This document shows positions 41,636-51,070 of a stretch of DNA of 64,000 bases, piece after piece. The notes below the pieces were generated by a model. It ran no database searches. It saw only the letters and a list, made by a program, of their open reading frames with translations, and was not told the origin of the DNA. Origin of the DNA: Corynebacterium bouchesdurhonense (GTDB taxonomy: Bacteria; Actinomycetota; Actinomycetes; Mycobacteriales; Mycobacteriaceae); NCBI RefSeq assembly GCF_900078305.2, contig NZ_LT546028.1:608948-672947 (forward strand), written 5' to 3'. How positions within the stretch are numbered: the first letter of the stretch is position 1; every line of letters begins with the position of its first letter. The position numbers were made by a program, and so were the translations under genes.

Positions 41636-41878
41636 ATGACAACCTTGAGTGCCAATGAATTCAGCCGGGACGTGGGAGCTGCAAAGCGAGCTGCGCTGCA
41701 GGAGCCGGTAGTCATCACCGATAGCGGCAGGGCATCACACGTGTTGCTCTCAGCCGAGCGTTACTCAGCGCTGGTGGCTCAGACGACGGATTGGGCCAGT
41801 TTGCTGCACATGGACGGCGACGAAATAGAATTCGATCCCCCGCGCGTTGACTTCGAGCCTCGGATACCGAAGTTTTGA
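41636..41878 (+). CDS. Type II antitoxin (Phd/YefM-like)
   Basis: An 80-residue protein. The N-terminal Phd-type DNA-binding region is MTTLSANEFSRDVGAAKRAA, then PVVITDSGRASHVLLSAERY. The acidic C-terminus (DGDEIEFDPPRVDFEPRI) probably binds the toxin. GC content and third-position bias are lower than in neighbours, pointing to transfer. The toxin start overlaps its stop (TTGA). Confidence 0.85.
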   Translation: MTTLSANEFSRDVGAAKRAALQEPVVITDSGRASHVLLSAERYSALVAQTTDWASLLHMDGDEIEFDPPRVDFEPRIPKF

Positions 41879-42303
41879 GGTACCTACTCGATACAAACGT
41901 GGTGAGCGAGTTGCGGAAGCCCGCCACAAAAGTCGACCGTGGAGTTTTAGAGTGGTCGCAGCGGCATCCTCTCGACGCTCAGTATGTCTCTGCATTAACC
42001 ATATTTGAGCTAGAAGTGGGAGTGCAGCGCAAGGAACGGGTTGATCCAGATCAGGGAGTTCGTCTGCGGCTATGGCTTGAGGGTCAAGTGAAGCCGTTAT
42101 TTCAAGAACGAACGTTGCCCTTCGACAGTGAGGTTGCCGTGGCAGCGGCTGATGTACAAGCCATCGACCCACGGCCGCTCGCGGACCTCTTCATTGCGGC
42201 GACTGCACAGGTGCACGGGTTGAGCGTGGTTACCCGCAACGAGCGGGACTTTGTAAATCTCGGGGTGCCGTGGGTCAACCCATGGTCTACGAGGTCGCGT
42301 TAA
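41875..42303 (+). CDS. vapC: VapC-type PIN-domain toxin ribonuclease
   Basis: A 142-residue PIN-domain protein. The acidic site is complete: D6 in LLDTN, E45 in TIFELEVG, D104 in PLADLFIAATA and D125 in RNERDF. It is expected to cleave tRNA or rRNA when unbound. It starts with TTG 41875 overlapping the antitoxin stop, which keeps its translation coupled and low. Its last 17 bases overlap the convergent yhhQ gene. Lower GC than neighbours. Confidence 0.88.
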   Translation: MRYLLDTNVVSELRKPATKVDRGVLEWSQRHPLDAQYVSALTIFELEVGVQRKERVDPDQGVRLRLWLEGQVKPLFQERTLPFDSEVAVAAADVQAIDPRPLADLFIAATAQVHGLSVVTRNERDFVNLGVPWVNPWSTRSR

Positions 42304-42952
42304 GCGCCTCTTCTTTCCGCCGCACCCACGCGATGGTGGGGTAGGTGATGGGCAGGAGGATGACCTCCATGAGGGTCTTCCACAGGAAGCCCACCACCAC
42401 GTAGTTCACAAACTCGCCCGCGGTGGCGATGCCGATCACCCCGGCGGCGATGGAGCAGAAGAGCAGGGTGTCGGCGAACTCGCCGACGATGGTGGAGCCG
42501 ATCAGGCGCGCCCACAGGTTGCCGGTGCCAAACCGGTCCTTCATCCGCTGCAGCACCCACGCGTTGAGCAGCTGGCCAACCACGTAGCCGGCCAGGGAGG
42601 CGGCGACGATGCGCGGCAGCAGCCCGAGTACGGCGGCAAACGTGTCCTGCATGTCGTAGAAGTCCGCGGCCGGCAGCGCGATGGCGATGTAGAAGGACGC
42701 GACCGCCAGCAGCGCTATGCCGAAGCCGGTGAACACCGCGCGCTTGGCCGCGTTGTAGCCGTAGACCTCGGCGATCACGTCGCCGATGACGTAGGAGATG
42801 GGGAAGAGGAAGAAGGCGCCGTCGGTGATCAACGGGCCGAGGGCGACGCCCTTCTGCGCGGTGATGTTGGAGATGAGGAACACGGCGCAGAACACGGCGA
42901 CCAGGTACGGGAACGGCGAGCGGGTAACGCGGGGTGACATGCGCAATATCAT
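42287..42952 (-). CDS. yhhQ: Queuosine-precursor transporter (YhhQ/VUT family)
   Basis: A 221-residue membrane protein with six hydrophobic segments. The family blocks are [36 protein letters not shown] and [18 protein letters not shown]. YhhQ imports queuosine precursors such as preQ0/preQ1. ATG 42952 or ATG 42940 may be the start. It lies back-to-back with gluQ, with starts overlapping, consistent with a shared regulatory region. Confidence 0.88.
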   Translation of the reverse strand: MILRMSPRVTRSPFPYLVAVFCAVFLISNITAQKGVALGPLITDGAFFLFPISYVIGDVIAEVYGYNAAKRAVFTGFGIALLAVASFYIAIALPAADFYDMQDTFAAVLGLLPRIVAASLAGYVVGQLLNAWVLQRMKDRFGTGNLWARLIGSTIVGEFADTLLFCSIAAGVIGIATAGEFVNYVVVGFLWKTLMEVILLPITYPTIAWVRRKEEALNATS

Positions 42953-43877
42953 GGCACATATGTCAGCATTTCAAGGCCCGGCCGGCAGGTACGCGCCCAG
43001 CCCGAGCGGGGACCTCCACTTCGGCAACCTGCGCACGGCGGTGCTCGCGTGGCTGTTCGCGCGCCAGTCCGGCCGCCGCTTTTACATGCGCGTGGAGGAC
43101 ATCGACTCGGAGCGCTCCAGCGAGGAGTCGGCCCAACGCCAGCTCGAGGACCTCGCCGCCCTGGGCATCGAGTGGGACGATCCGGTGCTCTACCAGCACG
43201 AACGCGGCGCGGCCTACGCCGAGGCGCTCGCCGCGCTGCCCACCTACGAGTGCTACTGCACCCGCCGCGACATCCGCGAGGCCGCCTCCGCGCCCCACGC
43301 CCAGCCGGGCATGTACCCGGGCACGTGCCGGAACCTCACCGATCAGGAGCGTGCTTCTCGACGCTCCCTTTTGCACACAGAAGGGCGCCTGCCGGCCGTG
43401 CGTCTCAAAGCACAAGCCCCCGAGTGGACCGTGCGCGACGCGCTGCGCGGCGAGTACACGGGCGCGGTGGACGACGTGATTCTCAAACGCGGCGGGCGGG
43501 TGGACCAGGCGCAGGCGGGGGACTGGGCGTACAACCTGGCCGTGGTGGTGGACGACGGCTACCAGGGCGTGGACCAGGTGGTGCGCGGCGACGACCTTTT
43601 GGCATCCGCGCCGGCGCAGGCCTACCTGGCGCACCTGTTGGGCTACGCGGAGCCGGGGTACGTGCACGTGCCGTTGGTGGTGTCTCGAGGGGGGCGCAGA
43701 TTAGCAAAGCGCGATGGGGCGGTGACCCTGCGCGAGATGGCGCCCGACGGGGACTACCGGCCGGTGGTGGAGGCGATCGCGGCGTCCCTCGGGCACCCGG
43801 GCGTGGGCACCCTCGCGGAACTGGCCCAGGCTTTCGAGCCCGCGGACCTGCCGCGCGAACCTTGGGTGTGGGCCTAG
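42951..43877 (+). CDS. gluQ: Glutamyl-Q tRNA(Asp) synthetase
   Basis: A 308-residue class I synthetase-like enzyme: [13 protein letters not shown] (HIGH region), the zinc ligands in [10 protein letters not shown] and MYPGTCR, and LAKRDG (KMSKS region). It lacks the anticodon-binding domain of GluRS. It attaches glutamate to queuosine 34 of tRNA-Asp. A dispersed hairpin motif (43346-43368) is inserted in frame between LTDQE and [10 protein letters not shown], coding RASRRSLLH, and seems to lengthen a loop. ATG 42960 is an alternative start. Confidence 0.9.
   Translation: MAHMSAFQGPAGRYAPSPSGDLHFGNLRTAVLAWLFARQSGRRFYMRVEDIDSERSSEESAQRQLEDLAALGIEWDDPVLYQHERGAAYAEALAALPTYECYCTRRDIREAASAPHAQPGMYPGTCRNLTDQERASRRSLLHTEGRLPAVRLKAQAPEWTVRDALRGEYTGAVDDVILKRGGRVDQAQAGDWAYNLAVVVDDGYQGVDQVVRGDDLLASAPAQAYLAHLLGYAEPGYVHVPLVVSRGGRRLAKRDGAVTLREMAPDGDYRPVVEAIAASLGHPGVGTLAELAQAFEPADLPREPWVWA
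43346..43368 (+). repeat. Dispersed SalI-core hairpin inside gluQ
   Basis: GGAGCGT, GCTTCTCG, ACGCTCC: seven-base arms pair perfectly around the core (43353-43364). It lies within a coding region, in a loop between conserved blocks. Confidence 0.8.
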
Positions 43878-45622
43878 GCGGTGAAGCCCACGCTCTTGCG
43901 CCACGTCAGCGCCACCGCCGGGCGGACCGGGGAGAGGGGGGCGAGGATGTCGTCCACGCGCATCCACTCCGCCATCACCTCGGCGTCGGTGATGGTGACC
44001 ACGCTGTAGCCGTGCGTGTCCAGCGCGCAGTGGCGCAGCTGCGGGTTGGCCGAGCGCATGTATCCCTCGGCCGTGCGCAGCAGCGGGTGGCCCGGGCGCA
44101 GTTTGGTCGACTCCGACACGTTCGGCGCCGTGATGGAGGTGCACACCACCTCGCAGCCAATCTGGGTGTCGTTGTGCGTGATGGTGTGCGCCCACTCCGA
44201 GTGGATGTCACCGGTGAGGAAGATCGGGTGCTTGCCCAGGCGGCCCAGCTCGTTGATCAGGCGGCGGCGCTCGAAGTCGTAGCCGTCCCACTGGTCCCCG
44301 TTCAGCGGGACCTCGTCGATGCCCGGCGCCTGCACCGACGAGGACAGGATGTTGGAGGACAGCGCCTTGGCCACCGGGCGCGTCGCCGGGTTCTGCACCA
44401 CCGCGCCCAGGCGCATGGGGGAGAACATCACCGAATTCCCCAGCGCGTTCCACTTCGTGCGCGAGCGTTCCAGCGTGCCGATGAGCCAGTTGTACTGCTC
44501 CGAGCCCAGCATCGTGCGCGCATCCCCCGGCTGGCGGGAGCCGCCCCGCCAGAACTCCACGTCGCGGAACGTGCGCAGGTCCATGATGGTCAGCTCCACC
44601 AAGTCGCCGAACGTGAAGGAGCGGTAGATGTGGCCCTCCTGCGACCCCTGGGTGGTGCGCACCGGCATCCACTCGTAGTACGCGCGGATGGCGGCGTCGC
44701 GCCGGGTGTAGAAGTCCCCCTCGGAGGCGTCGTGGTTGTCCGCGCCGTCGCGCCAGTTGTTGTTGGCCACTTCGTGGTCGTCCCACACCACAATCCAGGG
44801 CAGGGCCGCGTGGGCGTTCTGCAGCGCCGGGTCCGTGCGGTAGCGGCCGTAGCGGGTGCGGTAATCCGCCAGGCTCACAATCTCGTGCGCCGGGGCGTGG
44901 AGGCGCACTGGGCCGTAGCCCGCGTACTCGTACTGGGCGTACTCGTAGATGTAGTCGCCCAAAAAGACGGTGAGGTCCAGGTCCCCCGCCCAGCCGCGCT
45001 CTGCCATGTCCGCGTACGCCGAGAAGAAGCCAGCCTCCCAGTTCGCGCAAGACGCCACCGCCCACCGCTGCCGGGCCAGGGGCGCGCCCGCCGGCGGGGC
45101 GGTCTTGGTGCGCCCCAGCGGGGAGACGGCACCCGCGTGCGGGCCGCCGATAACGGTGAAGCGGTAAAAGTAGACGGTGCCCGCGCCCAAGCCCCGCACA
45201 TCAACGTGGATGGTGTGGTCCGTCTCGGCGCTGGAGTCCACCTCGCCCGCCTGCACAACGCGGCCGAAGCCCGGGTCCAGCGCCACCTCCCAGCGCAGCC
45301 GCGTCGGGGCGCCCAGCCCGCTGCCCGGGGTGGCGGATTCATCCGGAGTCACCCGCGTCCACAGCACCACCGAATCCGGCAGCGGATCCCCCGAGGCCAC
45401 GCCGTGCACGAACGGCAGCGGCAGCAGGTCCATCTCCGCCAGCGCCGGGGCGGCGGTCTGGGAGCTCTGCGCCCGCGCGGTGACGGTGATCCCCGCGCCG
45501 GCGGCACCCGTGGTCACCGCGGTGGCGCGCAGGAAGGTGCGGCGGGAGACGTGGCGGCGGGTCTGTGGCGCGGGTTGTGGCGCGGGTTGTGGCACGGTCT
45601 GCCGGGGCTCGTAACCTGTCAC
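43874..45622 (-). CDS. phoD: Alkaline phosphatase/phosphodiesterase, PhoD family
   Basis: A 582-residue enzyme exported by the Tat system: the signal has [11 protein letters not shown], preceded by a QPAP-repeat N-terminus and followed by a cleavage site after TARAQ. N-terminal fibronectin-like domain (about 65-170), then the metal site: [30 protein letters not shown] and [10 protein letters not shown]. It releases phosphate from phosphodiesters or monoesters outside the cell, using Fe/Ca. GTG/ATG choice is clear at ATG 45622. It ends 4 bases inside gluQ (convergent). Confidence 0.93.
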   Translation of the reverse strand: MTGYEPRQTVPQPAPQPAPQTRRHVSRRTFLRATAVTTGAAGAGITVTARAQSSQTAAPALAEMDLLPLPFVHGVASGDPLPDSVVLWTRVTPDESATPGSGLGAPTRLRWEVALDPGFGRVVQAGEVDSSAETDHTIHVDVRGLGAGTVYFYRFTVIGGPHAGAVSPLGRTKTAPPAGAPLARQRWAVASCANWEAGFFSAYADMAERGWAGDLDLTVFLGDYIYEYAQYEYAGYGPVRLHAPAHEIVSLADYRTRYGRYRTDPALQNAHAALPWIVVWDDHEVANNNWRDGADNHDASEGDFYTRRDAAIRAYYEWMPVRTTQGSQEGHIYRSFTFGDLVELTIMDLRTFRDVEFWRGGSRQPGDARTMLGSEQYNWLIGTLERSRTKWNALGNSVMFSPMRLGAVVQNPATRPVAKALSSNILSSSVQAPGIDEVPLNGDQWDGYDFERRRLINELGRLGKHPIFLTGDIHSEWAHTITHNDTQIGCEVVCTSITAPNVSESTKLRPGHPLLRTAEGYMRSANPQLRHCALDTHGYSVVTITDAEVMAEWMRVDDILAPLSPVRPAVALTWRKSVGFTA

Positions 45623-45800
45623 GCCTCACATGTTCGGGCAGGTTCCCCTATCCCGCGCGGTGGGGAGGGCGATTTTGCGCAGGTTTCGCCGCAAGTTCTG
45701 CTGCTGTTTACCTTGGTTGCGCCCGGGGGACGGGCACACCGAGTGTGAACGGGGTAGGTTCGTCGGCGGAGTCAGTGGTTTATAGGGCAGGGTGTTTCCC

Positions 45801-45864
45801 CGCGGGGGCGGGGGGGGGGGCCGGGGGGGGGGCCGGGGGGGCGGGGGGGGGGGGTGGCGGGGGC
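45801..45864 (+). other. Poly-G tract, possible sequencing artefact or G-quadruplex
   Basis: About 64 bases are almost only G on the plus strand, with runs of 8 to 13 G broken by single C pairs or a T. It lies in the 422-base gap 45623-46044 between phoD and ferritin, which contains no gene: unremarkable sequence to 45790, this tract, then the inverted repeat 45877-45964. Confidence 0.8.
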
Positions 45865-45876
45865 TCAGAACGGCAT

Positions 45877-45964
45877 ATGGTCATCAGTACCTGGTCATTA
45901 GTCGATGACCCGCCGATTCGTATTACCAAGCGACGATGACTAATGACCAGGTACTGATGACCAT
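45877..45964. repeat. 27 bp perfect inverted repeat with 34-base loop
   Basis: The arm 45877-45903 (ATGGTCATCAGTACCTGGTC then ATTAGTC) is exactly complementary to 45938-45964. It is AT-richer than its surroundings. It lies downstream of the ferritin gene and might be a terminator, a small mobile remnant, or a hairpin artefact next to the poly-G tract. Confidence 0.85.
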
Positions 45965-46044
45965 TTGGGTACGGAAGGGGCCTGGGCGGTGTCCGGCCGC
46001 CCCGGAGAGGCCGCCCCCGCGCCGCCGCCCCCGCGGGCGCAGCC

Positions 46045-46548
46045 TTACTGCGGCAGGGTGGTGCCGCGGTTGGCAAGGGCGGCGTCGATACGCAACAGCC
46101 CCGAACCGTCGGCGCCGACGAGCTCGAGCTGATCCACGATCTCGCCCACGGTCGCCTCCTCCTCAACCTGCTCGGTGAGGAACCAGTTGAGCAGTCCGCG
46201 GGACTCCAAGTCGCCCACCTCGTCGGCGGTGCGGGTGATGGTGCGGATCTGCTCGGAGACCTTGCGCTCGTGCTCGAGGGCGGCGCGGAAGGCGTCGAGC
46301 GGGCCGTGGATCTCGGGCGCGTTGGCCTCGATGGTGCGTGGCTGCACGTGCTCGCCGCGGTCGATCAGGTGCTGCGCAAACTTTTGCGCGTGCTCCAGCT
46401 CCTCCTGCGCCTGCGCGGTGAACCACGCGCACATGCCAGGGAAGGACAGCGCGTCCATCTCGTTGGCCAGGTAGCGGTAGGTGTAGGCGGCCCCGTACTC
46501 CTCGGTGACCTGCTGGGTAATGGCTTCTTTGAGCTGTTCGTTAATCAT
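46045..46548 (-). CDS. ftn: Ferritin (iron storage)
   Basis: A 167-residue four-helix protein: INEQLKEAITQQVTEEYGAAYTY, with ferroxidase ligands E17, E50 and H53 (AQEELEHAQKF) and a second Glu set in VSEQIRTITRTADEVGD and LTEQVEEEATVGE. It stores iron as a 24-mer. ATG 46548 is used; ATG 46557 is possible. No convincing DtxR/RipA box was identified in the short upstream region before the tRNA terminator. Confidence 0.92.
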   Translation of the reverse strand: MINEQLKEAITQQVTEEYGAAYTYRYLANEMDALSFPGMCAWFTAQAQEELEHAQKFAQHLIDRGEHVQPRTIEANAPEIHGPLDAFRAALEHERKVSEQIRTITRTADEVGDLESRGLLNWFLTEQVEEEATVGEIVDQLELVGADGSGLLRIDAALANRGTTLPQ

Positions 46549-46589
46549 GGCCGCCATTGTACGGTAAGGGGAGCCTTGCTTAACGACGA

Positions 46590-46628
46590 AACCGATCCGC
46601 CGCCCACCAAAGAGCACACGGATCGGTT
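46590..46628 (-). terminator. Terminator after tRNA-Ser(GGA)
   Basis: AACCGATCCG and CGGATCGGTT form a 10 bp stem. On the minus strand a short T-run follows the hairpin. It lies between the tRNA and ftn, which reads the same way. Confidence 0.5.
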
Positions 46629-46638
46629 CCGGATACGG

Positions 46639-46724
46639 CGGAGGATGTGGGATTTGAACCCACGAGGGTATTGCTACCCGCACGCGTTCCAGGCGTGTGA
46701 CATAGGCCGCTAGTCGAATCCTCC
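46639..46724 (-). tRNA. tRNA-Ser (anticodon GGA)
   Basis: Class II tRNA on the minus strand: acceptor GGAGGAT/ATCCTCC, anticodon loop CTGGAAC, long variable arm. CCA not encoded. With the TGA, GCT and CGA genes, this window holds all four expected serine isoacceptors. Confidence 0.95.
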
Positions 46725-46839
46725 AGTTGTTACAACGCCCGAAAGCGTCTCCGGACATGTTAGACCACCCCGTGCGCCCGGCCAAAACACCTGGCCAGTG
46801 GGGCAGGTTGTGTCCGGGCGACGGCCCCCGCTACAGTGT

Positions 46840-46933
46840 GGGGCAGGATCTCACGCGGTGTTATCTTGTGAACTCCCCCAGGGCGGGAACGCAGCAAGGG
46901 TCAGCGAGCTCTGTCAGGTGCGTGAGGTCCCCT
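46840..46933 (+). ncRNA. ffs: Signal recognition particle RNA (4.5S-type)
   Basis: The conserved apical sequence GGCGGGAACGCAGCAAGGGT, then CAGCGAGCTCTGTCAGGTGC, is the SRP domain IV as found in actinobacteria. The closing helix is CTCACGC (46850) with GCGTGAG (46920) plus GGGG/CCCC. The RNA joins Ffh to target membrane proteins. It lies just ahead of aspT, as in other corynebacteria. Confidence 0.9.
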
Positions 46934-46962
46934 AAATCTTTCTGTGGGTAGAATCACGGTTC

Positions 46963-48231
46963 ATGGCAACCCCCTTGAACGAACTGGATCCCCGGGAACG
47001 CGAGGCCCTCGAGGCGGACGTGCGCAAGCGCTACGAGGAGCTCAAGGCCAAGAACCTGCAGCTGGACCTCACGCGAGGCAAGCCGTCGAGCGAGCAGCTG
47101 GACTTCTCGCAGGATCTCCTGGCGCTGCCGGGGAAGGACACCTACATCACCGCGGGCGGCGTGGACGTGCGGAACTACGGCGGCTCCGACGGCATCGCCG
47201 AGATCCGCGAACTGTGGGCCGAGGTGCTGGGCATCAACCCGGACAACGTCATCGCGGGCGACGCCTCCTCGCTCAACATCATGTTTGACCTCATCTCCTT
47301 CGCCTACGCGTTCGGCACCAACGATTCGCCGCGGCCATGGAGCCGAGAGGAGACGGTGAAATGGCTGTGTCCGGTGCCGGGGTACGACCGCCACTTCGCC
47401 ATCACCGAGCAGTTCGGCTTCGAGCTGGTTCCTGTCCCGATGGGGGAGAACGGTCCGGATATGGGGAGCGTCGAAAAGCTTGTGCTCGACCCGCAGGTGA
47501 AGGGCATCTGGTGCGTGCCCATCTACGCCAACCCCACTGGCGCGGTCTACTCCCGCGAGACCGCCGAGCGCCTGGCGGCGATGGAGACGGGCGCGCCCGA
47601 TTTCCGGGTGATCTGGGACAACGCGTACGCGGTGCACACCTTCACCGACGAGTTCCCGGAGAACCCGGACGTGCTGGCGATGGCGGCAGAGGCGGGCAAC
47701 CCGAACCGCTTCTGGTACATGAGCTCCACCTCCAAGATCACGCACGCGGGCTCGGGCGTGTCCTTCTTCGCGTCGTCCAAGGACAACCTGGACTGGTACC
47801 GCGGCATCGCGGGCATCCGCGGCATCGGCCCGAACAAGGAGAACCAGCTGGCGCACGTGGAGCTGTTGGGCGACGCGGAGGGGGTGCGCGCGCTGATGCG
47901 CAAGCACGCGGGCTCGCTGCGCCCGAAGTTCGACGCGGCGCTGCGCATCATGGAGGACCGCCTGGGCGGCTTGGGCGTGGCGTCTTGGACCGAGCCGCAA
48001 GGCGGCTACTTCATCTCTTTGGACGTGGTGCCGGGCACGGCTACGCGCGTGTGGAAGCTGGCCAAGGAGGCGGGCATCAACCTGACCAAGGCCGGCTCCG
48101 CCTTCCCGCACGGGACGGATCCGGAGAACCGCAACATCCGCCTCGCGCCGTCGATGCCGCCGATCGAGCAGGTGGAGGAGGCCATGGACGGGGTGGCCAC
48201 CTGCGTGCTCCTCGCGGCGCTCGAGCGGTAG
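46963..48231 (+). CDS. aspT: Aspartate aminotransferase (AspT type)
   Basis: A 422-residue PLP enzyme of the unusual class I subgroup represented by C. glutamicum AspT. It has LDLTRGKPSSEQLDFS at the N-terminus, VRNYGGSDG, IYANPTGAVY, the ring-contacting Asp in VIWDNAYAVH, the Schiff-base Lys in MSSTSKITHAGSG and the carboxylate-binding Arg in NIRLAPSMPP. It interconverts aspartate and oxaloacetate, feeding lysC/asd further along. ATG 46963. A dispersed motif copy (47468-47479) encodes SVEKLVL. Confidence 0.92.
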   Translation: MATPLNELDPREREALEADVRKRYEELKAKNLQLDLTRGKPSSEQLDFSQDLLALPGKDTYITAGGVDVRNYGGSDGIAEIRELWAEVLGINPDNVIAGDASSLNIMFDLISFAYAFGTNDSPRPWSREETVKWLCPVPGYDRHFAITEQFGFELVPVPMGENGPDMGSVEKLVLDPQVKGIWCVPIYANPTGAVYSRETAERLAAMETGAPDFRVIWDNAYAVHTFTDEFPENPDVLAMAAEAGNPNRFWYMSSTSKITHAGSGVSFFASSKDNLDWYRGIAGIRGIGPNKENQLAHVELLGDAEGVRALMRKHAGSLRPKFDAALRIMEDRLGGLGVASWTEPQGGYFISLDVVPGTATRVWKLAKEAGINLTKAGSAFPHGTDPENRNIRLAPSMPPIEQVEEAMDGVATCVLLAALER

Positions 48232-48270
48232 CGGGTAGCGGGTAGCGGGCAGCGGGCGACCGGCAGCGGG
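48229..48270 (+). repeat. 7-base tandem repeat at the aspT stop codon
   Basis: Three exact TAGCGGG units (48229-48249; the first includes the stop codon TAG) are followed by degenerate CAGCGGG units up to about 48270. Simple repeat between aspT and dnaX; likely length-variable. Confidence 0.7.
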
Positions 48271-48311
48271 CTCGCGGCCCGGTGTCGGTTGTAGCCACTA
48301 GAGTTGGGCGC

Positions 48312-50471
48312 GTGGCTCTCTACCGGAAATATCGCCCCGCGACGTTTGGAGAGGTCATCGGCCAAGAGCAGGTGACCAAACCCCTATCCACCGCCCTGGA
48401 CAACGGGCGGATCGCGCACGCGTACCTCTTCTCCGGCCCGCGCGGCTGCGGCAAGACGTCCTCCGCCCGCATCCTCGCCCGCTCCCTCAACTGCGTGGAG
48501 GGGCCGACCTCGACCCCCTGCGGCGTGTGCGCTTCCTGCGTCGCGCTCGCCCCGGGCGGCCCGGGCAACCTGGACGTGATGGAGCTCGACGCCGCCTCGC
48601 ACGGCAAGGTGGAGGACATGCGCGAGCTGCGCGAGCGCGCCGTGTTCGCGCCGGCGGAGTCCCGCTACCGCGTCTTCATCATCGATGAGGCCCACATGAT
48701 CTCCAAGGAAGGCAACAACGCCCTGCTGAAGATCGTGGAGGAGCCGCCGGAGCACCTCATCTTCATCTTCGCCACCACCGAGCCGGAGAAGGTGCTGGGC
48801 ACTATCCGCTCCCGCACCCACAACTACCCCTTCCGCCTCCTCGCCCCCGCGAAGATGCGCGAGCTGCTGGAGAAGGTGGTGGCGGAGGAGGGCGTGCACG
48901 TGGACGAGAACGTGTACCCCCTTGTCATCCGTGCCGGCGGCGGCTCTCCGCGAGACACGCTGTCCATCCTGGATCAGCTGCTTTCCGGCGCGGGCCCGGA
49001 CGGCCTGACCTACGAGCTGGCGCTGCCGCTGCTCGGCGTCACGGACCTTTCGCTCATGGATGCCGCGATCGACGCCCTGGCCACCCGCGACGCGTCGGCG
49101 GCGTTCCGCACCATCGACGCCGTGATGGAGGCCGGCCACGAGCCGCGCCGCTTCGCCACCGACCTGCTCGACCGCCTCCGCGACCTGCTCCTGATCAAGA
49201 GCGTGCCGGACGCCTTTGGGCAATCGCTTGTCGACGCACCCGTGGACCGCGCCGAGATCCTCCGCGCCGAAGCAGACCAGTTCACCGCCCCTCAGCTCGC
49301 CGCGCTGGCCACCGAGGTCAACAACCGCATCCCGGAGCTCAGCGGCGCCACCTCCCCGCGCCTGCTGCTGGAGGTGGTGATGGCCCACCTGCTCACCATG
49401 CCCGCCGGCGGTGCCGCCTTCGGCCCGGCCGCGGCCGCTGCGCCGGCCACGCCGACCGCCCAGCCGACCGCCCAACCGACCGCCCAGCCGGCCCCTGCGG
49501 CGGGCGGCAGACAGGGCGGCGGGGCAGCAGCTGCGGCGGCTGCTGCCGCGGCCGCCGCGGGGCGTGGTGTGCACAGCTCCTCCACGCCGGCGCCCAGCGA
49601 GCCGCAGCCTGCCGCGCCCAAGCGCCCGGAGCCGGAGCCGGAGCGCCGGGAGCCGGAGCGGGAGCCGGGGACGTCGGCAAGCGAACGCCCCGATCCCATC
49701 AATTACGACGAGCTGTTCGATCGCGTGCAGCGGGACTGGACCTCGCTGCGGCAATCCGTCGGTGAGCGAAACAAGGTGGCAGAGATCATGCTCACCGAGG
49801 CCAGGCCGCTCGGCTTCGACGGAAATACACTGGTGGTGGGGCACAACACGGGTGCCCTGGCTGAGCGAATCAATGCCTCGAGCAATAATCCGGACATCGC
49901 GGCGGTGTTTTCCGAGAAGCTGCGCGCGGACGTTGCGGTGCGGTGCGTGATTGGAACGGATCCGGCCGCGGCCGGCGTGAAGGCCGGCGGGCGGCGCGAG
50001 GTGTGGAACCCCGGCGGCGGGGAGTCCGGGGCCGGAGGCAGTAGTGAAAGCGACGGGGACGGCGGCTCCGAAGACCCCGCCCCTGCGCGGGCTGCGGCGC
50101 AGGACTGGCAGTCCGCGGCGCGCGCGGCCGGCGAGCAGGCGGCCTCGAAGTCCAAGCGCGAGCGCGACGACATCCCGCCGCCGCCCGAGCCCGCCGAGGA
50201 CGAGCCGCCCTACGATCCGTGGGAAGCTGGCGGCGGGGAGGCCCGGGAGGCATCGCCCGTCACGCCGGACCCGTTGAGGGGGGAGGAGAAGGTTGGGTCG
50301 GAGTCGTCGACAAGCATTGAGCCCGCTCCCGCCTCCGAATACACCCGCGAGGACGAGGAGCGCGACATGGCGGACCAGGCCGTGAGCGAGGCGAGCTCCT
50401 TCGACCGCCGCGACGCGACCGAGGTGGCGATGGAGCTCTTGGCCAGCGAGCTCGGCGCCCGACCGCTGTAG
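48312..50471 (+). CDS. dnaX: DNA polymerase III subunits gamma/tau
   Basis: A 719-residue clamp-loader subunit: Walker A GPRGCGKTS near residue 44, zinc-binding Cys set in LNCVEGPTSTPCGVCASC, Walker B DEAHMISKEGNNALLKI and sensor block. The C-terminal half has a low-complexity linker with an AQPT repeat and a run of 12 Ala, followed by a DNA-polymerase-binding tau domain (about 465-560) and an acidic tail. No frameshift signal for gamma was identified. GTG 48312 is chosen since ALYRKYRP is the family start. Three copies or variants of the dispersed motif lie within the gene. Confidence 0.95.
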   Translation: MALYRKYRPATFGEVIGQEQVTKPLSTALDNGRIAHAYLFSGPRGCGKTSSARILARSLNCVEGPTSTPCGVCASCVALAPGGPGNLDVMELDAASHGKVEDMRELRERAVFAPAESRYRVFIIDEAHMISKEGNNALLKIVEEPPEHLIFIFATTEPEKVLGTIRSRTHNYPFRLLAPAKMRELLEKVVAEEGVHVDENVYPLVIRAGGGSPRDTLSILDQLLSGAGPDGLTYELALPLLGVTDLSLMDAAIDALATRDASAAFRTIDAVMEAGHEPRRFATDLLDRLRDLLLIKSVPDAFGQSLVDAPVDRAEILRAEADQFTAPQLAALATEVNNRIPELSGATSPRLLLEVVMAHLLTMPAGGAAFGPAAAAAPATPTAQPTAQPTAQPAPAAGGRQGGGAAAAAAAAAAAAGRGVHSSSTPAPSEPQPAAPKRPEPEPERREPEREPGTSASERPDPINYDELFDRVQRDWTSLRQSVGERNKVAEIMLTEARPLGFDGNTLVVGHNTGALAERINASSNNPDIAAVFSEKLRADVAVRCVIGTDPAAAGVKAGGRREVWNPGGGESGAGGSSESDGDGGSEDPAPARAAAQDWQSAARAAGEQAASKSKRERDDIPPPPEPAEDEPPYDPWEAGGGEAREASPVTPDPLRGEEKVGSESSTSIEPAPASEYTREDEERDMADQAVSEASSFDRRDATEVAMELLASELGARPL

Positions 50472-50549
50472 GCCCCGGGCGCGGCCCGCCACCCCGGTGG
50501 GGAGCGGGTACAGTGGGGCGGAGAATACACCCAAGCGAAAGGTACACCC

Positions 50550-50936
50550 ATGACCCAGCCGAACATGCCGGCAGACATGCAGGAACTCATCCGCCAGGCC
50601 GCCGAGGTGCAGGCCGCGCTGCAGCAGGCGCAAGAGGAGCTGCTGAACACCACCGTGGTTGGCTCCGCCGGCGGCGAGCTCGTCACCGTCACCATGACCG
50701 GTGGCGCCGAGATTACTGACCTCACCATCAAGCCGGAGGCCGTGGACCCGGAGGACATCGAGACCCTCCAGGACCTCATCCTCGCCGCGTACCGCGACGC
50801 CCACAACAAGGCCGGCCAGCTCGCGCAGGAGAAGATTGGCCCGCTCACCGGCGTTGCCGGCGGCGCGCAGGACGGCCCGTTCGGCGGCGGCCAGCCGGCC
50901 GGCCCGGGCGAGGTTCCTTTCGGCGGCATCATCTAA
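50550..50936 (+). CDS. ybaB: YbaB/EbfC nucleoid-associated protein
   Basis: A 128-residue protein: MPADMQELIRQAAEVQAALQ helical start, VTVTMTGGAEITDLTIKPEA central sheet, then helix ETLQDLILAAYRDAHNKA and a Gly/Pro-rich tail (about 30 residues, longer than in many bacteria). It binds DNA as a dimer. Conserved between dnaX and recR. Confidence 0.93.
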   Translation: MTQPNMPADMQELIRQAAEVQAALQQAQEELLNTTVVGSAGGELVTVTMTGGAEITDLTIKPEAVDPEDIETLQDLILAAYRDAHNKAGQLAQEKIGPLTGVAGGAQDGPFGGGQPAGPGEVPFGGII

Positions 50937-50994
50937 CCTGCCCCGCCACGAGCGCCTAGCCACCGCGGCTGGGCGCTTTTGCGTGGCCGGCGCA

Positions 50995-51070
50995 GTGAAC
51001 TTTCTTCCGGACGCGTTTCGGCGACCTGGGGAAATGAAGAATCTGACGCCATTTTTGTAACAAAGTTCAC
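50995..51070 (+). repeat. GCGACCTGGGGAAATG-core inverted-repeat element, copy 3 (two boxes)
   Basis: Box GTGAACTTTCTTCC (50995-51008), core GCGACCTGGGGAAATG (51021-51036), box GTAACAAAGTTCAC (51057-51070). The distance from box start to core start is 26 bases, as in both other copies. Outer boxes are absent. It ends 17 bases before the recR start codon, so it forms most of the recR leader. Confidence 0.8.
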
